This document shows, one piece after another, positions 49,015 through 56,177 of a stretch of 64,000 bases of DNA. The notes below the pieces were generated by a model. The model had not been told where the DNA came from. It ran no database searches and worked only from the letters and a program-made list of their open reading frames with translations. The DNA is from Microvirga thermotolerans (GTDB lineage: Bacteria > Pseudomonadota > Alphaproteobacteria > Rhizobiales > Beijerinckiaceae). Made by a program: the position numbers and the translations under genes. The DNA is taken from the NCBI RefSeq assembly GCF_009363855.1, contig NZ_CP045423.1, positions 3,316,001-3,380,000 of the forward strand, written 5' to 3'. Every line of letters starts with the position of its first letter. The stretch's first letter is position 1.

Positions 49015-49188
49015 CTAGAACATCATCTCCCCGGCGCTCCAGGCCAGGAGCAGGAGGATGAGGAAGAGGACGAGGAACAGGCCGAAGAGGACCTTCGCGA
49101 TGGTCTTGGCGCCCGATGCGATGCCGGTGAAGCCGAGGGCGCCCGCCACGAGGGAGATGACGAGGAAGATCAGGGCCCATTTCAGCAT
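49015..49188 (-). CDS. DUF1328 (YtjA-type) small membrane protein
   Basis: 57 residues, too short for routine gene calls: [20 protein letters not shown], then [20 protein letters not shown] and a final hydrophobic helix. Two transmembrane helices separated by a GIASGAKT turn are diagnostic of DUF1328. Stress-linked expression is frequent for this family but not shown here; the upstream region has no full EcfG promoter. AAGGAC precedes the ATG. Confidence 0.88.
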   Translation of the reverse strand: MLKWALIFLVISLVAGALGFTGIASGAKTIAKVLFGLFLVLFLILLLLAWSAGEMMF

Positions 49189-49217
49189 CGCGTCGTCCTT
49201 CCGGAAAATGGTCGCTT

Positions 49218-49251
49218 CCCGGACATAAAGTCCGGGAACCGTACAGGTTCC
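49218..49251. repeat. Two overlapping perfect inverted repeats
   Basis: CCCGGAC-ATAAA-GTCCGGG (49218-49236) and GGAACC-GTACA-GGTTCC (49235-49251) lie between the end of the kinase/KaiC/receiver operon and the DUF1328 gene. The first can terminate the operon; the second, GGAACC-centred, may be an operator. Distances to the DUF1328 start are 30-63 bp. Confidence 0.6.
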
Positions 49252-49273
49252 ATGCGGCGCGGGTCCGGACCGG

Positions 49274-49639
49274 CTAGGGATCCCGGCCGAGAGCCCCGTC
49301 GACCGCGGCGAGGACGGCGGCGATCCGGAAGGGCTTGCGCAGGAAGGAGCGGTAGCCGGCGCAGCGCTGCGCGACGGTCTCCTCCGGCAGGGAACTCATG
49401 AGGATGACCGGGATCGAGGCCGTCGCGGGATCGGCCTTGAGCGCGGCGAAGGTCGCCGGTCCGTCCAGGATCGGCATCATGAAATCGAGCATGATCAGGT
49501 CGGGACGCCACTCGCGAAGGCGCTCGAGACCCTGCTTGCCGTTGTTGGCGACGATGACGCGGTAGCCCTCGTCCGCCAGGAGCGCTTCGAGGACCTCGGC
49601 GATCGCCCATTCGTCGTCCACCACGAGAATGGTCTTCAC
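49274..49639 (-). CDS. Single-domain response regulator
   Basis: 121 residues, a lone CheY-like receiver: acidic pair Asp8-Asp9 in ILVVDDE, phospho-acceptor Asp52 in LIMLDFMMP, switch Ser82 in ILMSS, Lys102 in FLRKPF. All catalytic positions are present. It starts with GTG overlapping the KaiC stop by four bases (GTGA). Without an output domain it should pass phosphate to another protein or regulate by contact, most simply with the KaiC-like ATPase or the kinase encoded upstream. Confidence 0.93.
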   Translation of the reverse strand: MKTILVVDDEWAIAEVLEALLADEGYRVIVANNGKQGLERLREWRPDLIMLDFMMPILDGPATFAALKADPATASIPVILMSSLPEETVAQRCAGYRSFLRKPFRIAAVLAAVDGALGRDP

Positions 49640-51153
49640 GTGCCATCTCCCGAGGGCTTGTCGGGAGCGAAGGGCGCCGACGCGAAGGGCGCGGGAACCG
49701 CGCCCGTCTGCCGGATCAGCTCGTTCAGGATGAGGTCGGCCTGAACGGCATCGGCTTCGATCTCGATCCCCCGCCCGCCGATGTCGTAGCGGCGGAACTG
49801 CGGGCGCAGGGCGTTGTCGCGCGCCTTGAGGACCACGATGAGCCGGTGAATGTCGGCGCCGAGCGCCGCGAAGCGCATCACGACGATGTTCTCGGCAATG
49901 GGAGACAGGCCGAGGATCGGGAGGCTCGACAGGGGCTGTCCGGGCACGATGCCGTTGAAGTCGAGCTCGAAGGTTCCGAGCAGCGTCACCCCGAGGGCCC
50001 GGAACTCGTTCGCCAGCGCCGTGAGGGCCGCCCCGATGCGGCCCTGCTCGCCGGTCATCTGAACGAAATCGTTGACGCCATCGATGAAGACCCGCCTCAC
50101 GTCGCGCTCGCGCACCCGCTCCAGCAGCCGGAGGCAGATCTCGTCGAAGTTGCCCTCCGTCGAGGGCTGCCAGAGAATCTCCACCTCGCCCCTCTCGTAG
50201 AGGTCGGCCACCGGAAGCCGGAGGTTCCGGGCCTTGAAGCGGATCGCTTCCGGATCCTCGTCGAAGCTCAGATACAGGCCCGGTTCGCGCGCGGCCCCGA
50301 GGAAGTGCTGCCCGACCGTGCTCTTGCCGCAGCCGGCGGAGCCCATGACCAGGGTCGCGGAATGCCTGTGCAGGCCGCCGCCGAGGAGTTCGTCGAGCAC
50401 GGGAATGCCCGTGGACAGCTTCGGGCCGTCCGCGGCGATCTGCTGGCTGGGACTGGCGAGGAGGGCCTCGATGCGCGGCTGGACCGTGATACCGGCCTCC
50501 GACACCTGGAACGAGTGCACGCCCCGGATGAACCCGCCGCCCCGCATCTTGTGGACGAGCAGTTCGCGCTCGGAGCGGCGTTCCTGCATACGGATCCGCA
50601 ACTCGATGAGACCGTCGACCATGGTATGCTCCGCTGACGCGAAACCCTGATCGGCGGCGGCGCTGGTCAGCAGGACCATGGTGCAGTCGGCAAGGTCGGC
50701 CTGGATCTGGAGTTCGTGAATGAACTTCTTGAACTCCCGAGGCGTGCCGGCGGTTTCCTCGGCGGAGACGAGACCGTCCAGGACCAGGAGGTCGACCTGC
50801 CGTGCGCGGATCTCCCGCCGCAGCGCCTCCGTCAGCCCCTTCAGGCCCTCGGTTTCGAGGATGCGGAAGGCGCTGAGATAGGACACGCCGTCCGGAATGG
50901 CCGCCTCGTCGAAGAAGGCGAGCTGGCCGATATGGGCGAGCATGCGGCCGTGCGTTTCCGCGAGCAGGGTCACGTAGAGCGCCCGCCCTCCCCTGGCGGC
51001 GTGGTTGAAGCAGAGCTGGTTGCCCAGGATCGTCTTGCCGGCCCCCGGCGTGCCCTGGACGATGTAGATCCCGCCGCGCAGGACTCCGCCTTCCAGGATC
51101 GTGTCCAGGCCCTTGATGCCGGTCGAGAGCTTTGCGATGCGCCTGTCGCTCAC
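49636..51153 (-). CDS. KaiC-like tandem RecA-fold ATPase
   Basis: 505 residues with two KaiC domains. CI: KLSTGIKGLDTILEGG, Walker A GTPGAGKT at 34-41, the KaiC-type ETHGRM motif near residue 66, and DLLVLDGLVS as Walker B. CII: KLSTGIPVLDELLGGGL, Walker A GSAGCGKS near 272-279, SFDEDPEAI and VFIDGVND. Cyanobacterial KaiC is a circadian autokinase, but non-cyanobacterial homologues without KaiA/KaiB often pair with histidine kinases; no kaiB is near. Starts with GTG after AGGAG and lies 22 bp after the kinase gene. Confidence 0.93.
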   Translation of the reverse strand: MSDRRIAKLSTGIKGLDTILEGGVLRGGIYIVQGTPGAGKTILGNQLCFNHAARGGRALYVTLLAETHGRMLAHIGQLAFFDEAAIPDGVSYLSAFRILETEGLKGLTEALRREIRARQVDLLVLDGLVSAEETAGTPREFKKFIHELQIQADLADCTMVLLTSAAADQGFASAEHTMVDGLIELRIRMQERRSERELLVHKMRGGGFIRGVHSFQVSEAGITVQPRIEALLASPSQQIAADGPKLSTGIPVLDELLGGGLHRHSATLVMGSAGCGKSTVGQHFLGAAREPGLYLSFDEDPEAIRFKARNLRLPVADLYERGEVEILWQPSTEGNFDEICLRLLERVRERDVRRVFIDGVNDFVQMTGEQGRIGAALTALANEFRALGVTLLGTFELDFNGIVPGQPLSSLPILGLSPIAENIVVMRFAALGADIHRLIVVLKARDNALRPQFRRYDIGGRGIEIEADAVQADLILNELIRQTGAVPAPFASAPFAPDKPSGDGT

Positions 51154-51175
51154 CGGTCGCTCCTCTCGTCGTTGC

Positions 51176-51991
51176 TCATGTGATGTCCGTTTCGTTCTGC
51201 GGCAGGCGGAGCGTCATGGTCGTTCCCTCGCCGGGTGAGCTCGTCACCTCGATTCTCGCTCCCATCGCGTCCACCAGCTGGCCGACCACCCACAGTCCCA
51301 CGCCGAACCCGCCTGCGGACGCCCCCTGGCTCACGGCGCGCTCGAACTGGCCGAAGATCCGGGACTGGTCGGCGGCGGAGATGCCGATGCCCCTGTCCCT
51401 TACGGTCACGACGGCCCCGTCCGCAGCGGCGTGCAGAGCCAGGTCGATCGGCCGTCCGAGGCCGTACTTGACGGCGTTGGAGACCAGATTGTCGAGAATC
51501 TGCTCCATTGCCAAGCGGTCGCCCTGGATTTCGAACCGCTCCGGCGTGTCGAGGGCGATGCGGGACCCGGCATATTGGGCCGCCGGAGCCGCGGCCTCCG
51601 CCACGTCGCGCAGGAGCTCCGCGAGATCGAAGCGCTCGCGGACAAGGCTCCGCTTGCCGGTCGTCATGCGCGAGACCTCGAGCAGGGTCGTCGCGCGGCG
51701 CACGTAGCCCTCCACCAGCCTCTCGAGGCGGGCGAGCCCTGCGGCGAGGTCGTCGCGGGACGGCGCATTCCGGGAATGACCGGCAGCCTCGATCAGCCGA
51801 CGCAGGCGCTGCACATGCGCGAGGATCGGCGTCATGGGATTGCGCAGCTCATGGGCGGCCATCGCAAGAAAGGCGTCGCGCGCGGCGACCGCCTCCCTCA
51901 GCTCCGCGACCTGGCGCTCGAGCGCGCCGATCCGCGCCGCCGTGTCCTCGTCAAGCACCATGTGATCCGGGACGTCCTTCCGCACTGCCAC
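51176..51991 (-). CDS. Sensor histidine kinase (HisKA/HATPase_c), soluble
   Basis: 271 residues with no membrane segment and no separate input domain. A short coiled coil (residues 20-40) leads to the H-box AAHELRNPMTPILAH with phospho-His47; the ATPase domain shows DNLVSNAVKYG (N box), VRDRGIGIS (G1), IFGQFER (F box) and GFGVGLWVVG (G2). First gene of the kinase-KaiC-receiver operon. GTG 51991 is taken as start; ATG 51961 (261 residues) is possible. With no sensor part, its input is probably its operon partners. Confidence 0.93.
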   Translation of the reverse strand: MAVRKDVPDHMVLDEDTAARIGALERQVAELREAVAARDAFLAMAAHELRNPMTPILAHVQRLRRLIEAAGHSRNAPSRDDLAAGLARLERLVEGYVRRATTLLEVSRMTTGKRSLVRERFDLAELLRDVAEAAAPAAQYAGSRIALDTPERFEIQGDRLAMEQILDNLVSNAVKYGLGRPIDLALHAAADGAVVTVRDRGIGISAADQSRIFGQFERAVSQGASAGGFGVGLWVVGQLVDAMGARIEVTSSPGEGTTMTLRLPQNETDIT

Positions 51992-52095
51992 TCCGCCGAC
52001 GGGGACGATCCCCTTTGAGCCGCCGCATTAACGCATAGGGCGCAGCCCGGCGCAGATCAACGGCATTCTGGGGAGAATGCAGCCTCCCCCTGCCC

Positions 52096-53187
52096 TCACA
52101 GAACCACCGTCGCCTTTTCCGCCGCGCGGGTGAGGCCCGTGTAGAGCCAGCGGCTGCGGTGCTCCCGGAAGGCGTAGGACTCGTCGAACAGGACCAGGTC
52201 GTCCCACTGGGAGCCCTGCGCCTTGTGGACCGTGAGCGCATAGCCGTAGGTGAACTCGTCGGACTCGCGGCGCAGGGGGAACGGAATCTCCTCCTCCGCC
52301 CCCTCGAAGAAGGCCTTGTGGACGGAGACGTCCACGGCCCTGCGGCGACCGTCGTCGTCGGGAAGCACGTCCATGCGGATGAAGTCGTTGCGAATGCCCC
52401 GCAGGGCCTGGATCGTCCAGGTGCCGCCGTTGAGGAGACCCTTGGTCTTGTCGTTGCGCAGGCACACGAGCTTCTCGCCCGCCGCGGGCATGGGATCGCG
52501 GAAGCCGTGGAGCTCGCGCAGTCGCGCATTGTAGAGGCGACGCGTCCGGTTGAGGCCCACGAGGATCTGATCGGCGGCCATCACGCGGGCGGCGTCGATC
52601 TCGCGGCGGCGGATGACGCGGCTCTCGCCGTAGACGCCCGGCTCCAGGCGCCCGCCCTCCCGGACCCTCATGGACATGTGCACGATGGGATTGTCCTGCG
52701 CCTGGCGGTGCACCTCGGTCAGCATCACGTCGGGCTCCGCCTCGGTGAAGAAGCCGCCGCCTTTCACGGGAGGCAGCTGCGCGGGATCGCCGAGCACCAG
52801 AACGGGCCGCCCGAAGGACAGGAGGTCGCGTCCCAGCTCCTCGTCGACCATCGAGCATTCGTCGATCACGATGAGGTCGGCCTTCGCCGCCTGGCTCTGG
52901 CGGTTGAGCACGAACTGCGGACCGCCCTCGTCGGACTCGCGGGAGCGGTAGATCAGGGAATGGATCGTCGAGGCGTCGCGGCACCCCTTGGAGCGGAGCA
53001 CCAGGGCCGCCTTGCCGGTATAGGCGCCGAACGCGACCTCGCCGTCCACGCCCTCCGCGATGTGCCGCGCCAGCGTGGTCTTGCCCGTGCCCGCATAGCC
53101 GAACAGACGGAAGACCGGGCGGTCCCCGCGCCGCAGCCACTCGGCCACGGCCTTGAGGGCGGCATCCTGCTGCGGCGACCAGCTCAT
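52096..53187 (-). CDS. RecD-like superfamily 1 ATP-dependent helicase
   Basis: 363-residue minimal helicase: Walker A GYAGTGKTTLA at 30-40, motif II LIVIDECSMVDEE, motif III LVLGDPAQLPPV, TEVHRQAQDNPI (motif IV region), and motif V TVHKAQGSQWDDLVLFDES followed by WLYTGLTRA. It resembles RecD2/UvrD_C_2 proteins without long N-terminal domains; homologues are typical of Rhizobiales. It is translationally coupled to the upstream DMT transporter (ATGA overlap), an unexplained pairing. Confidence 0.92.
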   Translation of the reverse strand: MSWSPQQDAALKAVAEWLRRGDRPVFRLFGYAGTGKTTLARHIAEGVDGEVAFGAYTGKAALVLRSKGCRDASTIHSLIYRSRESDEGGPQFVLNRQSQAAKADLIVIDECSMVDEELGRDLLSFGRPVLVLGDPAQLPPVKGGGFFTEAEPDVMLTEVHRQAQDNPIVHMSMRVREGGRLEPGVYGESRVIRRREIDAARVMAADQILVGLNRTRRLYNARLRELHGFRDPMPAAGEKLVCLRNDKTKGLLNGGTWTIQALRGIRNDFIRMDVLPDDDGRRRAVDVSVHKAFFEGAEEEIPFPLRRESDEFTYGYALTVHKAQGSQWDDLVLFDESYAFREHRSRWLYTGLTRAAEKATVVL

Positions 53188-54050
53188 GACGATCTCGCCT
53201 CCCGGCGGAGGGAATAGAGGATCCCGGCGATGATCAAAGCGCTCCCGACGAACACGAAAGGATCGAGCGGCTCATCGTAGAGCTTCCAGCCGACGAAGGC
53301 GATCAGCGGAATGCGCAGGAAGTCGAGGGGGACCACCATGCCCGCGTCCCCGTGCCGATAGGCGTTGGTGAGGCAGTAATGGGAGAGCAGCCCGCCCGCG
53401 CACAGGCCGACGAGCGGCAACGCCTGCGCTCCGTCGAGCAGGCGCCAGAAGGCCCGGTCCGTCGCGATCAGGTTCATCGGCAGCTGCATCAGGTTCATGA
53501 AGAAGACGATCGAGAAGGTCCTCTCGGTGGCCGTCAGGCGCTTCGTCACCACCGCGACCAGCGCGAAGGCGAGAGCCACCGCAAGAACCATGAGGCTCGC
53601 CGGCTGCGCCGTCTCGGCCCCGGGCCGCAGGATCACGAGCACGCCGACGAAGCCGAGCGCCACCGCGGCCGCGCGTCCCTGCGTCAGCCGCTCGCCGAGG
53701 AGAGGAACCGCCAGGATCGCAACCCAGACCGGCGTGGTGAACTCGAGGGCGAAGACCGTCGCCAGCGGCAGGATCGTCAGGCTGTAGGCCCATGCCGCGG
53801 TGCCGGCGAAATGGATCGCGTTCCGGAGGAGGTGCAGGCCGATGCGCCGGGAGACGAGTCCGGCGCGCACGGAGGGCCGCAGCGCCGCGAGGAGCAGGAG
53901 GAACGCCACTGCCGTGCCGTTGCGGATGGCGAGCATCTCGAACACGGAGAAGGTCCGCGCAAGGGCGCGGACCGCGACCGCCGTCGCGGAGAAGGAGAGG
54001 AGAGCGCCGGTCATCCAGACGACGACGGCGAGGAGGCTGCGGTGGGACAC
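53184..54050 (-). CDS. DMT superfamily transporter (EamA family)
   Basis: 288 residues, two EamA repeats with about ten membrane helices: FSVFEMLAIRNGTAVAFLLL, LPLATVFALEFTTPVWVAIL and GLCAGGLLSHYCLTNAYRHG; conserved end PLIAFVGWKLYDEPLDPFVFVG with the E-P motif. Such proteins export amino acids or related metabolites; the substrate is unknown. The start is uncertain: GTG 54050 or ATG 54014, neither with a good ribosome-binding site. Confidence 0.9.
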   Translation of the reverse strand: MSHRSLLAVVVWMTGALLSFSATAVAVRALARTFSVFEMLAIRNGTAVAFLLLLAALRPSVRAGLVSRRIGLHLLRNAIHFAGTAAWAYSLTILPLATVFALEFTTPVWVAILAVPLLGERLTQGRAAAVALGFVGVLVILRPGAETAQPASLMVLAVALAFALVAVVTKRLTATERTFSIVFFMNLMQLPMNLIATDRAFWRLLDGAQALPLVGLCAGGLLSHYCLTNAYRHGDAGMVVPLDFLRIPLIAFVGWKLYDEPLDPFVFVGSALIIAGILYSLRREARSS

Positions 54051-54733
54051 TGCGGAACGGACCGGCGGAAATCGGAGGGCGGACGACTCTGGATTAGCGC
54101 CCGATCCGCCCCTCGTGAAGGCTCATTCGCACACCTGGACTGCGACGCAAAGCGCAGGCCACGCTCGCCGGTCCGCGGCCCGACCGTCCCGCCGCTGGCG
54201 ACGCTTGAACGTCTCCACGACCCGGGACACGGCTCGTCGCCACCTCTCGCGCGCGATGAATCGGATTGCGCAGCGGGAGCGATTCATCCCGCGGAATTGG
54301 CTATCGGTGACACGCGAGGGGCGCTCTTCGCGAAAAAATTTTCGCGCGCCTTCATCGCCGTTTCCGCGCACGGTGCAAGGCACGTTGCTGACGAATGCTG
54401 CCCCTGTACATACGGAGAGTCTTGCTGCGCGAATGCCGCAGATCGACGTCATTCGACAATCCGTTAAGCGACTGTACTTAAACAGGTTTTTTCGCATGCC
54501 GCAAAGCGCCGGAGACGGCTGCGGATGCAGGCCGGCGCCCGTGCGGGAGCAGTCGTTCGGGATGCGTCGCGCCCTCTGCGTGCAAGTCCCAAAGCATGGT
54601 CGGGAGAAAAGTATCCACAGAAAATGTGCCCGATTTACTTTCTACACTTTCCGTTAATCGGAACCCCCTTGGTATAACGACGTTGCCTTCGAAGCGTGAC
54701 GGTTGCACGCGAAGGCCCTTGAAGGAGGCGGCT
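54051..54733. other. 683 bp non-coding, less GC-rich region upstream of the histone-like gene
   Basis: No credible gene. Base composition is visibly more AT-rich than the rest, especially 54300-54680. It contains a symmetric CGCGAAAA-AA-TTTTCGCG hairpin (54329-54346), a GGCGACG...CGTCGCC pair (54197-54241) and TATCCACAG at about 54612. The right end carries the EcfG-type promoter. A minus-strand 124-codon open frame lies here but has no start signal or recognisable product. Confidence 0.55.
54660..54684 (+). promoter_or_regulatory. EcfG (general stress response) promoter of the histone-like gene
   Basis: GGAAC (54660-54664), 16-base spacer, CGTT (54681-54684), an exact match to the alphaproteobacterial EcfG consensus GGAAC-N16/17-CGTT. 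It ends 49 bases before the ATG at 54734. Confidence 0.8.
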
Positions 54734-55489
54734 ATGCCGACAGACGAGAAGTCAAACCCGCTGACGATGCTGTTCACGGGTGACTCTGGTGCGACCAGCA
54801 CCAAGAAGAAGAGCAGCGCTCGCCGCAGCTCTTCCAGCAAGAAGAGCGGAACGTCGAGCGCCAAGAAGAGCGGCACCTCGACGGCCCGCAAGTCCGCCGC
54901 GAAGAAGGCGGCGACTTCGTCCCGCACGAGCGGTTCGAAGAGCGGATCGAAGACGGCGTCGAAGTCCGGCACCAAGTCGGCGGCGAAGTCCTCGGCCCGC
55001 AGCAGCACCGCCAAGAAGGCGGCGTCCAAGTCCACGACGAGCCGCAGCGCGGCGAAGTCCGGCGCGAAGAAGACCGCCGCGAAGAAGGCTCCCGCCAAGT
55101 CGGCGGCGAAGTCGACTGCGAAGTCGGCGGCGAAGAGCCCGGCTCGCAGCACGGCCAAGAAGGCGGCGTCCAAGAGCACCGCCTCGCGTTCGGGCGCCTC
55201 GCGTTCGAGCACCTCGCGTTCGAGCACCTCGCGCTCCAGCGCCGCCCGCGGCGGCTCGAAGAGCTCGGCCCGCACGGCGGCGAAGTCCCGCACGGCGGCG
55301 AAGTCCCGCACGGCGGCCAAGGGCTCCTCGAAGAGCTCTGCGTCCAAGGCGTCGAAGTCCCGCAGCTCCGGCAAGGCCCCGGCGCGCGCGGCTGCCGCCA
55401 CGAGCCGCACGTCCTCGACGAAGAAGTCGAGCGCCGTCGGCGCGAAGCGCTCCTCCGGCTCGCGCAAGTCGACGAAGTCGAAGCGCTGA
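54734..55489 (+). CDS. Histone-H1-like Lys/Ser/Ala/Arg-rich DNA-binding-type protein
   Basis: 251 residues. A short ordinary N-terminus (PTDEKSNPLTMLFTGDSGAT) is followed by about 230 residues almost only of Lys, Ser, Ala, Arg, Thr and Gly in repeats such as AAKS, KSGTS, KKAASKST and SRSSTS. No acidic residue appears after about residue 18, so it must be strongly basic and disordered, like eukaryotic H1 tails and bacterial Hc1/AlgP-type proteins. AAGGAGG precedes ATG 54734. DNA repeats: 18-bp units at about 55274-55320 and 15-bp units at 55187-55235. An EcfG promoter upstream and a strong terminator downstream mark it as a real single-gene unit. Confidence 0.85.
   Translation: MPTDEKSNPLTMLFTGDSGATSTKKKSSARRSSSSKKSGTSSAKKSGTSTARKSAAKKAATSSRTSGSKSGSKTASKSGTKSAAKSSARSSTAKKAASKSTTSRSAAKSGAKKTAAKKAPAKSAAKSTAKSAAKSPARSTAKKAASKSTASRSGASRSSTSRSSTSRSSAARGGSKSSARTAAKSRTAAKSRTAAKGSSKSSASKASKSRSSGKAPARAAAATSRTSSTKKSSAVGAKRSSGSRKSTKSKR
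55187..55320 (+). repeat. Tandem direct repeats inside the histone-like gene
   Basis: Units of 15 bp (around GCCTCGCGTTCGAGCACCTC, giving SRSST) at 55187-55235 and of 18 bp (ACGGCGGCGAAGTCCCGC, giving TAAKSR) at 55274-55320. Both keep frame, so repeat gain or loss would change tail length without frameshift. Confidence 0.7.
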
Positions 55490-55538
55490 GGCCGACAGCC
55501 CCGCGGGCGGGATCTCCTGCCGGTCGGGCCGGACAGAA

Positions 55539-55564
55539 AATCGCCCGGCGAAAGCCGGGCGATT
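55539..55564. terminator. Strong bidirectional intrinsic terminator
   Basis: AATCGCCCGGC-GAAA-GCCGGGCGATT: perfect 11-bp stem with a GAAA tetraloop, then TGTCGTTT; on the other strand the stem is followed by TTCTGTCC. It sits between the convergent histone-like and PRC-barrel genes. Confidence 0.85.
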
Positions 55565-55595
55565 GTCGTTTCGGGACCGCGCCCGGGCCCGCCCG

Positions 55596-56006
55596 TCAGC
55601 GGCCGGTGCTCAAGGGGTCGCTCTCGCCCCAGTAGGGGGTGGCGTTGTAGTAACGGTGGACATGCTCCTCCCACTCACGGTCGTAGGAGGCGTCGTGGCC
55701 CTCCGCGGTGCGGCGCGGCGCTCCGCGCAGCTGGTCCTCCGTCAGGTTCAGCTCGTAGGCGTCCAGCTCCGTGTTGTACTTCAGGACGCCCCAGGGAAGC
55801 GTGTAGTACTCCTCGCCGAGCCCCATGAAGCCCCCGAAGCTCATCACCGCGTAGGCGACCTTCCCGGAGCGCTTGTCGATCATCACGCGCTCGATCGTCC
55901 CGATCTTCTCGCCGTCGCTCCGCCGGACCGGCGTACCCTCGACCTTGTCGCTGGCGATCAGGCTGTGGGTTTCGCGGACATCGCCGCTGTGTGCCGTCGT
56001 CTGCAT
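55596..56006 (-). CDS. PRC-barrel domain protein
   Basis: 136 residues. The N-terminal half is one PRC barrel: SLIASDKVEGTPVRRSDGEK, IGTIERVMIDKRSGKVAYAV and MSFGGFMGLGEEYYTLPWGV, then LKYNTELDAYELNLTEDQLRG. The C-terminal part is hydrophilic (HDASYDREWEEHVHRYY). Such proteins are regular members of EcfG regulons; the fold can bind RNA, proteins or the photosynthetic reaction centre, but no role is known here. GGGAGA precedes ATG 56006, with an EcfG promoter 33 bases further up. Confidence 0.88.
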   Translation of the reverse strand: MQTTAHSGDVRETHSLIASDKVEGTPVRRSDGEKIGTIERVMIDKRSGKVAYAVMSFGGFMGLGEEYYTLPWGVLKYNTELDAYELNLTEDQLRGAPRRTAEGHDASYDREWEEHVHRYYNATPYWGESDPLSTGR

Positions 56007-56038
56007 CGTCGTCTCCCATGATCCTTCGGTGCCATGGC

Positions 56039-56063
56039 AACGCTCGGGCGGAGAAGCCGTTCC
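56039..56063 (-). promoter_or_regulatory. EcfG promoter of the PRC-barrel gene
   Basis: On the minus strand GGAAC (56063-56059), 16-base spacer, CGTT (56042-56039). Exact consensus, 32 bases before the start codon at 56006. Confidence 0.78.
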
Positions 56064-56109
56064 GGCCCGCGGCCGCGGCGGAAAGGTCCGTGAGCCGCCC
56101 TGGCGGGAC

Positions 56110-56134
56110 GGAACCCCCCATTTGCCCTCACGTT
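56110..56134 (+). promoter_or_regulatory. EcfG promoter of the SDR gene
   Basis: GGAAC (56110-56114), 16-base spacer, CGTT (56131-56134), exact consensus, 43 bases before ATG 56178. Together with the previous site it forms a divergent pair whose -35 elements are 46 bp apart. Confidence 0.78.
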
Positions 56135-56177
56135 GACCCCGGCCCTCACGGAGACGGCAGGAACGAAGGAGCGGAAG

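Noticed and set aside
54123-54497. Minus-strand 124-codon frame in the AT-richer block
   Set aside because: No ribosome-binding site, irregular Arg/Cys-rich composition and no recognisable domain; kept as non-coding.
54600-54625. DnaA-box-like TATCCACAG suggesting a replication origin
   Set aside because: Only one imperfect box, no cluster, and no origin-linked genes nearby.
54478-55674. Minus-strand 398-codon frame opposite the histone-like gene, rich in Leu, Phe, Ala and Asp
   Set aside because: It is the complement of the Lys/Ser/Ala repeats. It has no ribosome-binding site and would run through a strong terminator, while the plus-strand gene has a full set of signals.
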